Assembly: GCA_036130055.1 (NCBI GenBank)
Contig: JAYYOR010000030.1
Location: forward strand, 1 to 39,165
Direction: 5' to 3'
Source of the DNA: TMED69 sp036130055
GTDB taxonomy: Bacteria > Pseudomonadota > Gammaproteobacteria > Ga0077536
Length of the DNA: 39,165 nt
Positions 15,671 through 24,132 of this stretch are shown one piece after another. Under the pieces are notes generated by a model, which was not told where the DNA came from, did no database searches, and saw only the letters and a program-made list of their open reading frames with translations. A program made the translations under genes and the position numbers. Within the stretch, counting starts at the first letter, position 1, and each line of letters begins with the position of its first letter.

Positions 15671-17287
15671 TTAACTTAATTTAAATCCTTTATAACCTGT
15701 GGACGCCACATCATTACATTTTTCTCTATACTTTGGGCTTCCTCCAGCCCACGATAAGAATGTTCGTTTTTTACCGGGAATATTTGCTCCACTAAACCAA
15801 GATGCAGTTTTAGCGAATAAAGAGGGTGCGGCAACTTCATAGGCGTAGTCTGTCCATTCTTTTGCAGCCTCAAGCTCTGCTTCAATCTTGGAATAGCCGT
15901 TTTTGTTGATATAGTCCACGCAATCAGATATCCACTCTGCATTCTGTTCAAGACATCTTGGAATGTTACAAAATGTGCTTCCGTTATGAGGTCCACAAAC
16001 AGTAAATAAATTAGGAAATCCGGGGGTTTGCATGCCTAAAAATGTCTCTGGACCGTCTTTCCATTCGTCGCTAAGGTTTGTACCATTTTCACCAGTAATG
16101 CGCACTTTGTTATATGCTCCGGTTACCCCATCAAATCCGGTTGCGAAGACGATTATGTCTAAGTCATATTGCCCACTTTTGGTTTTAATTCCTGTTTCAT
16201 TAATGCAAGTGATAGGTGTCTCGCTTATATCAACTAAGTGAACATTTTTTTGATTATAAGCTTTATAGTAACCGCTTTCACATGGAACTCTTCTGGTTCC
16301 AAAACCATGATCTTTAGGGCAGAGCTTCTCCGCGGTTACTGGATCATCAATCTGACTTCGAATCTTATCTCGAACAAATTCAGATATAGTTTCGTTTGCT
16401 TTCTCATCAGTAAGAAGATCACTGTAATTTCCAAGCCAAAGAGCAAATCCTCTTTCGTTCCACAATTTTTCATAAAAGGCGTTTCTTTCTTCTTCTGAAA
16501 CGTCTAGAGCTGATTGGTCGTATTTGAAGTCGTGAAGGAATGAGCCGTAAGAATTGTTACATTTTTCAAATATTTTATCTTGATTCTTTTTAATATCTTT
16601 TTGGGTTGCCTCGTCTATTTTATCATTATGTAAAGGGATACAATACTCTGGTTTCAGTTGAAAAACGTATAGTTCCTCTACATCTTTAGCTAATTCAGTT
16701 ATAAGTTGAACACCTGTTGCGCCAGTGCCGATTACTCCAATTCTCTTGTTGCTCGTCTTTACTTCTTCCTTTGGCCAGTTTGAGGTGTGCCAGGATTGCC
16801 CTTTAAAGTCATTGATGCCTTTGATGTTTGGAATGTATGGTTCGGAAAGAATTCCTAGAGCCGTTATGAGAAACTGACATGAAAAGGTTTCTCCTTTATC
16901 TGTTTCAATTTCCCAATGATTATTTGAAGAATGATACTTAGCCGATCTAACAGTTGTGCTGAATTGAATATCTTTTCTTAAATCGAATCTATCTGCCACA
17001 TGTTGCATGTATTTTAAGGTTTCCGGCTGAGGGGCAAAGTGTTCGGACCAGTTCCAATCTTCTAATAACTCGTTTGAAAAAGAATATTGATAGGTATAGC
17101 TTTCAGAGTCAAATCTACAGCCAGGATACCTGTTCCAATACCAAGTTCCACCAACGTCAGTACCTTTCTCGAAGGCTCTGACTGAAAGTCCAAGATTGCG
17201 GAGCAAGTGCAGTTGATAAAGACCTGCTACTCCTGTTCCAATAACTACAGCATCATATTTGTGATTCTTTTCCCCATTCATTTTCAT
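15671..17287 (-). CDS. Baeyer-Villiger monooxygenase (FAD/NADPH, cyclohexanone-monooxygenase type)
   Basis: Type I Baeyer-Villiger monooxygenase inserting oxygen next to a ketone to give an ester or lactone; 538 residues from the ATG at 17287, which has AGGAG 9 nt upstream. A GTG two codons earlier is too close to that site. The FAD motif GTGVAG is at about 17-22, GGTWYWNRYPG follows, the BVMO fingerprint FKGQSWHTSNWP is at about 161-172, and the NADPH motif GTGATG follows. It is clearly paralogous to the gene at 31834-33435; by eye about half the residues match over the N-terminal third, and both end in GYKGF. It is divergent from the MaoC-LLM operon across 214 bp. Confidence 0.92.
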   Translation of the reverse strand: MKMNGEKNHKYDAVVIGTGVAGLYQLHLLRNLGLSVRAFEKGTDVGGTWYWNRYPGCRFDSESYTYQYSFSNELLEDWNWSEHFAPQPETLKYMQHVADRFDLRKDIQFSTTVRSAKYHSSNNHWEIETDKGETFSCQFLITALGILSEPYIPNIKGINDFKGQSWHTSNWPKEEVKTSNKRIGVIGTGATGVQLITELAKDVEELYVFQLKPEYCIPLHNDKIDEATQKDIKKNQDKIFEKCNNSYGSFLHDFKYDQSALDVSEEERNAFYEKLWNERGFALWLGNYSDLLTDEKANETISEFVRDKIRSQIDDPVTAEKLCPKDHGFGTRRVPCESGYYKAYNQKNVHLVDISETPITCINETGIKTKSGQYDLDIIVFATGFDGVTGAYNKVRITGENGTNLSDEWKDGPETFLGMQTPGFPNLFTVCGPHNGSTFCNIPRCLEQNAEWISDCVDYINKNGYSKIEAELEAAKEWTDYAYEVAAPSLFAKTASWFSGANIPGKKRTFLSWAGGSPKYREKCNDVASTGYKGFKLS

Positions 17288-17501
17288 TGACACCTACTCC
17301 TATCAACTTCTAAAGTACGCCTATTAATATAAATATAAATGATTAATTTGCTCACTGCCAGTAAAACACCTAAAAAATCAGATAGGACATCGAAGATGTT
17401 TCAATTCCCAACTTTTTACATGTCTGATTATTTTTTTCTCCAAACAAAATGGAGATAAAATGGTCTTTATAGGTTAAAATAGGGTTTTGAGTGATTAGAA
17501 T

Positions 17502-17966
17502 ATGAAATCAACCAATTGTCTAACATCGTCAATGATAAAAGTCGGAGACATTTTAGAGAAAAAAATATCATTTACTCACCAGGATGTGGTTGATTATTGT
17601 AATTTAGCTAAAGATTTCAATTCGATACATCACGATATTGAGGCAGCGCGGATGCGATTTCCCGAAATTCGCGACATTGTTGTTCCTGGAGCGCTTCTTC
17701 AAATAGCGATTGCTGGAATTTTTGGAAGTCATTTTCCTGGAGATGGTAGTTTAGGCTTAACTTTTGAACCAGAGCGAGTTAAACGTCCTGTTTGTCCGGG
17801 GGACGAGCTGCGGGTTAAGTTAGAATTGGTTCGAAAAAAAGTTGATATGGCAGAATTTAAAATTACCATCGAGGATAAGGACGGCTTTCAAGTCAGTGGT
17901 GCAAGGTCGAGAGTTTTGTTACCAGATGAGGGATATCGTAAGTGGTGGGAAAGCCAAAACAATTAA
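17502..17966 (+). CDS. MaoC-like hot-dog dehydratase
   Basis: A 154-residue single hot-dog domain. The hydratase-2 motif is visible as KDFNSIHHDIEAAR (catalytic Asp and His of the D-x-N-x-x-H motif), followed by VVPGALLQIAIAG and a core with RVKRPVCPGDELRVKLEL. Relatives hydrate trans-2-enoyl-CoA or act on branched or polyketide-like acyl groups. The ATG at 17502 has only a weak GAGTG-like ribosome site; a second in-frame ATG 11 codons later (MIKVGD) is an alternative. It is followed after 15 nt by the LLM oxidoreductase gene, so the two are probably one operon. Confidence 0.88.
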   Translation: MKSTNCLTSSMIKVGDILEKKISFTHQDVVDYCNLAKDFNSIHHDIEAARMRFPEIRDIVVPGALLQIAIAGIFGSHFPGDGSLGLTFEPERVKRPVCPGDELRVKLELVRKKVDMAEFKITIEDKDGFQVSGARSRVLLPDEGYRKWWESQNN

Positions 17967-17981
17967 AGGAGTAACATTGAA

Positions 17982-18830
17982 ATGAAAATAGCGCTAAACA
18001 TATTTCCTACCGATAAAGCTATTTCTCCGATCCAACTTGCTAAAGAGGCTGAAGAAAGAGGTTTTGAATCTTTGTGGTTTCCGGAACATAGCCATATTCC
18101 AACCAGTAGAGAAACGCCATGGGGTGGTGACCCCTCATTACCTCCTCTACCAGAAATGTATTGGCGTACAATTGATCAATTTGTAGCTCTCTCAGCTGTG
18201 GCTGCTTCCACAAAAACACTAAAAATAGGAACTGGTATCACTCTTGTCGCGCAAAGGGATCCCATTTGGTTAGCCAAAGAGGTGGCAAGTCTTGATTATA
18301 TTTCTAATGGCCGATTATTTTTTGGAATAGGTTATGGGTGGTGTGTCGAAGAAATGCGAAATCACGGTCTAAATTACAATCAAAGAAGAGAAGTGTTAAG
18401 AGAAAAAATACTGTTAATGAGAGAGTTGTGGACAAGAGATGAAGCAGAGTTTGATGGCGAAATAGAAAAATTAGAGAAGAGCTGGTCTTGGCCAAAGCCA
18501 ATACAAAAACCCCATCCTCCGATTGTCTTGGGGGGAGCCGTTGGTAAAAAAACAGCACAACATATTGCGGAGTTTTGTGATGGATGGATGCCACTGGGAC
18601 GTTATGGTGATGTGAAAAGAGGATTGAACCTTATTAAAGATGCCGCTGCCAAAATTGGAAGAAATCTCGATAATTTTGAATTAAGTATGTTTTGCGTGGC
18701 CCCAATAAAGCAAGATCAGGTTATGGAGCTATCAGAGCAGGGTTTTAATAGAATCATCCTACCTCTTCCAGCAGAAGATGCTGCTACCGTTTTGCCCATA
18801 TTGGATAAATATTCTTCCTTGATTCAATAA
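17982..18830 (+). CDS. Luciferase-like (LLM class) flavin/F420-dependent oxidoreductase
   Basis: A TIM-barrel oxidoreductase of 282 residues. Marks: MKIALNIFPTDKAISP, GFESLWFPEHSHIP, LKIGTGITLVAQRDP, SNGRLFFGIGYGW and KPHPPIVLGGAVGK, close to the group usually annotated as F420-dependent LLM enzymes. Whether FMN or F420 is used cannot be seen. A GGAG ribosome site precedes the ATG. It is co-transcribed with the MaoC gene; its 3' end overlaps the convergent hypothetical gene by 47 bp. Possible roles are oxygenation or reduction of an acyl-CoA or ketone intermediate. Confidence 0.9.
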   Translation: MKIALNIFPTDKAISPIQLAKEAEERGFESLWFPEHSHIPTSRETPWGGDPSLPPLPEMYWRTIDQFVALSAVAASTKTLKIGTGITLVAQRDPIWLAKEVASLDYISNGRLFFGIGYGWCVEEMRNHGLNYNQRREVLREKILLMRELWTRDEAEFDGEIEKLEKSWSWPKPIQKPHPPIVLGGAVGKKTAQHIAEFCDGWMPLGRYGDVKRGLNLIKDAAAKIGRNLDNFELSMFCVAPIKQDQVMELSEQGFNRIILPLPAEDAATVLPILDKYSSLIQ

Positions 18831-20031
18831 CCGCCCACGTAAAGATCGGTTTATCAAAACCTTTTGTCTGCATTGCGTTATCGAATTTTATTGTAATTAT
18901 CCTAGGCTTATCAGATCGCTCTTCTTCGCGGAAGACGAGAGTTTTTAGCTTTCGACACATAAATCTATCTATCTTTCTAAATTTTTTAGTGTTTTGAACG
19001 GGCGCAGAAGATTTTAATAAGCCATTTTTCCGAACGATTACCTCACATTGAGTGTAATCGTTAACAATTTTCTGTTGGAACTTATCCACTAATTCTATGT
19101 AGCTGAAGTATTTGAGTTGTTCCGTAATTTTGTGTTTAATTTTTTTATTGCTATCGCGATATTTGACAAAATTGTTGAGGTTCCCGTGTAGTAGGTGCCA
19201 GTCAGCTTTTAATTGAAGAGAAATTTTGAGTAGCTTTTCGTTGTTCTCATCTTTAGATATGTTAATAGCATCTTCAAGATAATTATTCGCTAATTTTCTG
19301 AAGCTCAATATGGCGTTTTTTCTTGATAGTTGTTCGATTGGATCTACTCGATTATTGTTATAAATTTTTTCTTGTATAATTCCAAATACAGGCTCTCCTT
19401 TCCAGCTCTTAAAATGTTCCTCAATCGAATAAGCAACCGCAGATCTTAACCACAGCAATTCTACTAAAATATTTGGGCAAGTATAGTCTCTGTCTGACTC
19501 AATTGCTGCTTTTAGTACTTCGTCGGCTTTAAGAAGGTTTTGGTATGGAGCAGTCTGTTGATCGTAAAAACTTAGATTAAGGTAAGACTTTGCAATAGTG
19601 ATCGATAGTGCCATCTTATCCTTTGGAGAAATTTCCTCAGATTTTTGGATCAGGTTAGTGAAAATCTTTTGATAGTCATAAAAAAGATTAAAATTTTGAC
19701 TCGAAATAGTTTGTTCTATGATTAATCCGAGGATATTCACTTGCTTAGAGGAATATAATCCATAGTTTCCTCTTATCATTCTAAGCGCATTTTCTAACGC
19801 TTGATACCCGTCGTCATACTCATTATGAGAAAAATTTTGTATCCCCTGTGTGATAAAATTTTTTATATCTTCAGATAGTGATGACTTATCTTTTTCGAAC
19901 GAATTGCTCCATTGATTAGTTTCGTTAAAAATTAAGATATCAGTAGACTTTGAAGAGCATATATTTTCTGTGGCCCATAAGTTTATCAATGGCCAGAGAG
20001 ACAATATTATAAACAAAAAATAACGTTTCAT
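18784..20031 (-). CDS. Exported helical-repeat protein of unknown function
   Basis: I do not recognise a family. The 415-residue protein begins with a signal peptide (MKRYFLFIILSLWPLINLWA) and is mainly helical, with repeat-like amphipathic segments reminiscent of TPR (EYDDGYQALENALRMI, NLLKADEVLKAAIES, FRKLANNYLEDAINI). The last 80 residues are more beta-like and basic, ending PIWAKR. The start overlaps the stop of the upstream GPH transporter gene by four bases (ATGA), so translation is probably coupled. The 3' end overlaps the convergent LLM gene by 47 bp. A periplasmic scaffold or sensor for the transporter is possible but unsupported beyond linkage. Confidence 0.75.
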   Translation of the reverse strand: MKRYFLFIILSLWPLINLWATENICSSKSTDILIFNETNQWSNSFEKDKSSLSEDIKNFITQGIQNFSHNEYDDGYQALENALRMIRGNYGLYSSKQVNILGLIIEQTISSQNFNLFYDYQKIFTNLIQKSEEISPKDKMALSITIAKSYLNLSFYDQQTAPYQNLLKADEVLKAAIESDRDYTCPNILVELLWLRSAVAYSIEEHFKSWKGEPVFGIIQEKIYNNNRVDPIEQLSRKNAILSFRKLANNYLEDAINISKDENNEKLLKISLQLKADWHLLHGNLNNFVKYRDSNKKIKHKITEQLKYFSYIELVDKFQQKIVNDYTQCEVIVRKNGLLKSSAPVQNTKKFRKIDRFMCRKLKTLVFREEERSDKPRIITIKFDNAMQTKGFDKPIFTWAVIESRKNIYPIWAKR

Positions 20032-21449
20032 GTTTCTGAAAAATTTTGCTTGTTATTAATGTATTTTAGGTTTTCCTTGTGTGTTTCCCTTGAGATACTG
20101 TAAAAAAACAATAACGATATTGCTACGCTATAAATAACTGCTAAACACGAAAGACTGGTTAAGACTAAATTATTTATTATATTAGGGGCAACCTGATCAA
20201 TTTCAGAACCTTGCGGGAAGTTAACGAATTTTAGAATTTGACCGGCTAATAATATACCAAAACTGTTTAATGCTTTCTGGGTAAAACTGCTAGCGGCGTA
20301 GTATAATCCTTCCGAACGTTGAGAATTATTTTTTTCGTTATCTTCCACGATATCTGCAAACATTGCGGAGAAATATATTGAAGCCATTATAGCAAGACAA
20401 GTCTCAATAAATGAAAAAACCATTAGCGTTGGCACTAAAAATTCCGAAGAATTTTGAGGAAACAAATCAATGAATCTTAGTAAAAACGGTATTGGTGCTA
20501 CTATGATACAAGAAATCACACAGATGATGGCACATTTCTTCTTGTCAAGAATTTGGGAAAATTTTGGCGCTATAACTGAGGCCAAAACTGCAGAAAAAAA
20601 TAAAGGTAGCTGTAACATACCAATCTCCGAAGTCTCTAATTCCCAAAAGTGCCTGGTAAAATAAATTCCCAGACTCATGGTGATGCCTGCAGCCATTGCA
20701 AAAAAAGATGCAGAAGTAAATAAGGCTATGAACTGCTTATTGCTTATTGCTTGAATAGTATAAATCAGTATTTCTTTAGCTGTTTTTTGTCTAGGAGACG
20801 CTTTGGGCAGATTTGGTATTTCTGAGTGTAAGCCGATCCCGCTACAATATATTGACACGACTATTAAGCAGGAAGCGGTTAAACCGTATTTGCTCCAGCC
20901 TTCTAGGTAATTTAATCCTCCTTTTTCTTCCGGTAGAAAAACCAGGTAGACTAGGGTCGCCATGGTAAGCCCACCCCACCAGCCAAAAAGATAACGTGAG
21001 GCAGATAGTTTAGTCCGATTATCATAATCTAGGCTTAATTCTGGTCCCAGGGCAACTGAAGGGACTTCATAGAATGTCATTAGGAATCTCGTCAGCACTG
21101 TCAAACCAATAAAGTAGTAGAATAGAGTATCTGGATCGAGTTGTGGTGGGCTCCATAGAAAATAATATGAAATGCCAGCTGGAAGGCCAAAGACATAAAT
21201 AAACAAATGACGCCGACCAAATTTTGACTTGAAATTATCAGAAATCGCACCAATGAGTGGATCGGTAATCGCATCAATTATTAATGCAATAGCTAAGCCA
21301 AAAGAAACTTTTTCGGGAGGCAGGCCCATTACTTGGCTATAAAAATATAGTAAAAGATAGTTAAATCCATTTGCTTTTACGCCGAATGCAATAGCTCCAC
21401 AACCGTAAAACAATAAATGATTTTTAAATTTGTCCTTAAATAGCTTCAT
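20028..21449 (-). CDS. GPH-family (MelB-like) sugar:cation symporter, MFS superfamily
   Basis: A 473-residue membrane transporter with about twelve helices. The glycoside-pentoside-hexuronide:cation symporter signature is clear: YGCGAIAFGVKANGFN at helix 1, DAITDPLIGAISDNFKSKFGRR between helices 2 and 3, and FYEVPSVALGPELS. Cargo in this family ranges from sugars and glycosides to other small organic molecules, so the substrate is open. It is translationally coupled to the exported helical protein downstream and divergent from the HSL-type esterase gene across 95 bp. Confidence 0.9.
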   Translation of the reverse strand: MKLFKDKFKNHLLFYGCGAIAFGVKANGFNYLLLYFYSQVMGLPPEKVSFGLAIALIIDAITDPLIGAISDNFKSKFGRRHLFIYVFGLPAGISYYFLWSPPQLDPDTLFYYFIGLTVLTRFLMTFYEVPSVALGPELSLDYDNRTKLSASRYLFGWWGGLTMATLVYLVFLPEEKGGLNYLEGWSKYGLTASCLIVVSIYCSGIGLHSEIPNLPKASPRQKTAKEILIYTIQAISNKQFIALFTSASFFAMAAGITMSLGIYFTRHFWELETSEIGMLQLPLFFSAVLASVIAPKFSQILDKKKCAIICVISCIIVAPIPFLLRFIDLFPQNSSEFLVPTLMVFSFIETCLAIMASIYFSAMFADIVEDNEKNNSQRSEGLYYAASSFTQKALNSFGILLAGQILKFVNFPQGSEIDQVAPNIINNLVLTSLSCLAVIYSVAISLLFFYSISRETHKENLKYINNKQNFSET

Positions 21450-21544
21450 ATATTCGCTCGCCCAACGGATTCAATATATTAAACTCGGAAGGGTGATTTA
21501 ATTTTTTATGGTTCATTTTTAATTTTGGTGTTATTACTATACGT

Positions 21545-22447
21545 ATGAATCAGGTAGATATCACTAAGTTAATTACGATGTTACGATTAAAACCGATGTT
21601 CTCGCACGAATTTACAATCGCATCAATGAGAGAATCTGTAGATTACGCTGGTAGTAAAGTTCCATCTGTGAGTGGTATAGAAACCGAAGAGGTTGATAAT
21701 AATTTAGGATTAAAGATCTTTAGATTTGTTTCAAAGAGTGAATTTCATAAAAATGTCATTTTATATTTGCATGGAGGTGGATATTCGATCGGGTCAACGT
21801 TATCGCACAAACCGATTATAGAACGTCTTTGTCGAACATTTGGCGGGACTGTTTTTTCATTAGATTATAGATTGGCGCCGGAACATAAATTTCCAACGCC
21901 TTTAATTGATGCGACCAAAGCGTATAAGTGGCTGCTTTCAAAAGGGTATAATTCAAATGAAATAGCATTGGTTGGCGATTCCGCAGGCGGAGGACTTGCT
22001 CTCGCGACATTGATTAATTTGAGAGAGGAGGCTATTCCGTGCCCGAGCTGTGGTGTTTTGATTTCGCCGTGGTTAGATCTATCATCAAGCGGAGGTTCGA
22101 TAAAAACTAACCAATCTGTTGATCCTATTATCAGTGAAAAAACCTTGAATCTTTTTGCAAACAATTATCTAGGCGGAGCGTTGCCTACTACGCCATTAGC
22201 CTCTCCGTTGTTTGCTGACTTGGGGCGCTTGCCTCCGCTATTACTGCAAGTTGGTGAGCTGGAAATGTTGCTGGACGATTCAATGCGATTAGCTGAAAGA
22301 GCTATTGATTTTAATCTAAAAGTAGAGTTAAAAATCTGGAAGAAAATGATTCATGTATGGCATATATTTGCGCCAATTTTACCAGAGGGTCAGGAAGCAA
22401 TTGAAGAAGTTGCAGAGTTTATAAAAAATATAATGAAGCTTACTTAG
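21545..22447 (+). CDS. Alpha/beta hydrolase, hormone-sensitive-lipase (HSL) type esterase
   Basis: A 300-residue esterase. The oxyanion-hole motif HGGG is at 76-79, SLDYRLAPEHKFP is the family strand-loop, the nucleophile is Ser146 in GDSAGGG, the acid is in GELEMLLDDS (Asp244 or Asp245), and the base is His273 in IHVWHIF. All catalytic parts are intact. It would hydrolyse short- to medium-chain esters, and in this neighbourhood an ester made by a Baeyer-Villiger monooxygenase is an attractive candidate. The start has no clear Shine-Dalgarno. It converges on the selenoprotein gene with a 6-nt gap. Confidence 0.92.
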   Translation: MNQVDITKLITMLRLKPMFSHEFTIASMRESVDYAGSKVPSVSGIETEEVDNNLGLKIFRFVSKSEFHKNVILYLHGGGYSIGSTLSHKPIIERLCRTFGGTVFSLDYRLAPEHKFPTPLIDATKAYKWLLSKGYNSNEIALVGDSAGGGLALATLINLREEAIPCPSCGVLISPWLDLSSSGGSIKTNQSVDPIISEKTLNLFANNYLGGALPTTPLASPLFADLGRLPPLLLQVGELEMLLDDSMRLAERAIDFNLKVELKIWKKMIHVWHIFAPILPEGQEAIEEVAEFIKNIMKLT

Positions 22448-22453
22448 GTTCGT

Positions 22454-23323
22454 TTAAAGCTCACCGGCTTGTTTTGTCGCTAAAATATCTGTTTCTTCTT
22501 GAAATTGAGGTGTTTCATCCCGTGGTTCTCGAGTATCCTCACCTTCCGTAGATTTGGCTTCGTCTTCCCAGATCTTTTCTCCCCAATCATTATTTAAGAC
22601 ACGTATGGCGTCATCAGTTCCTTTTGGCTTAAACATGTCAATAGCTTGTATGAAAATGGAATACTGATCTTCTTCATCAAAAGGTTTTCCGGCAGAATGT
22701 CCTAAAGGATAATTTGTGAAAACTGCTCTTGGCGGCTTACCACTTTGGAAAATATCTAAGGCTGAACCAATGCTGACTGTCGGCAAACCATTCTCTTCAA
22801 GATATCTGGAGATCAAACACACGGTCTGATGGCAAACCGGTCACATGGGGACAAGTAGAACAACATCGACTTCTTGTTGCTTAAATACGGATAAAATAGT
22901 TGGTGCAAGCTCGCTTAAGACTCTCCTTTGTGAATAAATACCACCCATGCAACTAAGCATTTCACTTGCTAGAGAGCCGATAATCCCATTTGCTTCTAAA
23001 CGATTAAGTTGTCTTATCGGAAAAATACAATTTGGATCTTTCCTAGCGTTGGCGAGGTAGTTTTCGGTTATATGAGAAAAATGGATATCTGCTTCCGGCG
23101 TGGCTTTATTGATTTTCCTGATTGAGGTGTCATCTTTATAATGGAATGCGCGTTGACCGATGCGGTATGCTCCCGAGGTCGATAAAAGGCCTACTTTGCT
23201 TTTTTCTAAAGGCAATTTTAGTTCACATTTTTTTATCTCGTGTTCTGCTTTAAACCATCGATAAGGCTGGTAGCCTAAGTTTAAGTACCGACGCTTTATT
23301 ACATTCATATAATTGATGCTCAT
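22454..23323 (-). CDS. GrdB-family selenoprotein (glycine/sarcosine/betaine reductase selenoprotein B-like), Sec at UGA 22841-22843
   Basis: One 289-residue protein that a naive reading splits in two at an in-frame UGA. Before the UGA: GLLSTSGAYRIGQRAFHYKDD, ADIHFSHITENYLANARKDPN, IGSLASEMLSCMGGIY and VDVVLLVPM. After it, in the same frame: PVCHQTVCLISRYLEENGLPTVSIGSALDI, NYPLGHSAGKP, and an acidic tail. Both halves match one GrdB-type family in which homologues, as I recall, have Cys at the UGA position (CPVCHQ), so the product carries a U-P-V-C redox motif with Sec161. A SECIS-like hairpin follows the UGA. UGA is an ordinary stop elsewhere (for example the SDR and FAD-oxidoreductase genes). 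Members in aerobes have unknown substrates; reductive cleavage or thiol redox chemistry is likely. It is divergent from the dienelactone hydrolase gene. Confidence 0.88.
22812..22843 (-). promoter_or_regulatory. UGA(Sec) codon and bacterial SECIS-like hairpin
   Basis: On the minus strand the UGA (22843-22841) is followed by 10 nt, then AUCAGAC (22830-22824), loop CGUGU (22823-22819) and GUUUGAU (22818-22812). The arms form seven pairs (six Watson-Crick, one G-U). The apical loop begins 17 nt after the UGA and has G at its second position followed by U, within the general limits described for bacterial SECIS elements. A competing shorter hairpin (CGGUUU with AGACCG) is also possible but sits too close to the UGA. 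Confidence 0.7.
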
Positions 23324-23446
23324 TAGTAGAGCTTACAAGAGCTAAATATGATAGTCTACAACCAGTTTTTAAATAAAAGCATTTATGAGCTTTTAGGTTA
23401 TTCTAGAAAATTCAATTAATAACTATTGATTAATTAAGGAGATAAG

Positions 23447-24121
23447 ATGGGTACTGTTGAATTAGTGAGTCCGGATGGACACAGTTTTGATGTGTTTGAG
23501 GCGTTACCAGTTGAAGACCCTAAGGGAGGTATTGTTGTATTGCAAGAAATATTTGGGGTTAATAAACATATAAGAGAAGTGGCTGAGGGATATGCTGCAA
23601 AAGGATACGCAACTTTTGCCCCAGCCATCTTTGATAGAGTAGAGAGAAAAATTGAGTTCGGATACGAAGATCAAAAAGAATTCGATAAGGGGTTAGATAT
23701 TGCGTTTTCAAAACTCTCCATCAGTGACGCTTTAACGGATATTCAGACTACTGTCGATGCTCTTTCAAAATACGGTAAAGTTGGTGTCGTAGGTTACTGT
23801 TTCGGCGGGCTGTTGACTTGGTTATCTTCTTGCAGTGTATCCGGTTTATCAGCGGCTTCGTGTTACTATGGAGGTGGAATTGCCGATAATTTAGATAAGG
23901 ACAATAAATGCCCAACTATTATGCATTTTGGTCTGAAAGATCCGTACATACCTGTTGACCAAATTGAAAAGGTAAAGGAAAAATTATCACATCTTGATAT
24001 ATATACATATGATTCGGATCATGGGTTTAATTGTGACCATAGAGGGAGTTATGATAAAAGTAGTGCCGAACTAGCGCTGAGTCGCACCTTATCGTTATTC
24101 GACGATAAAATCTGTTCTTAG
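23447..24121 (+). CDS. Dienelactone hydrolase family protein
   Basis: A 224-residue alpha/beta hydrolase with the DLH-type Cys-Asp-His triad: Cys118 in GYCFGG, Asp165 in GLKDPYIP and His192 in DHGFNC. The conserved glutamate region VLQEIFGVN (Glu34) is also present. It hydrolyses lactones such as dienelactone in ring-cleavage pathways; the exact substrate here is unknown. A GGAG ribosome site lies just before the ATG. It heads a plus-strand operon with an MFS transporter (11-nt gap) and an SDR (26-nt gap), consistent with uptake and oxidation of a lactone or hydroxy-acid. Confidence 0.93.
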   Translation: MGTVELVSPDGHSFDVFEALPVEDPKGGIVVLQEIFGVNKHIREVAEGYAAKGYATFAPAIFDRVERKIEFGYEDQKEFDKGLDIAFSKLSISDALTDIQTTVDALSKYGKVGVVGYCFGGLLTWLSSCSVSGLSAASCYYGGGIADNLDKDNKCPTIMHFGLKDPYIPVDQIEKVKEKLSHLDIYTYDSDHGFNCDHRGSYDKSSAELALSRTLSLFDDKICS

Positions 24122-24132
24122 AATTTAGCGAG

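Noticed and set aside
22841..22843. UGA reassigned to Trp (alternative genetic code)
   Set aside because: Several confident genes in the window end with UGA at the expected family C-terminus, for example the SDR at 26141 and the FAD oxidoreductase at 37962.
22454..23323. Two separate hypothetical genes, or a frameshifted or nonsense pseudogene
   Set aside because: Both parts are in the same frame and the same family, the UGA falls at a redox position, all other motifs are intact and a SECIS-like hairpin follows; a selenoprotein explains this better.
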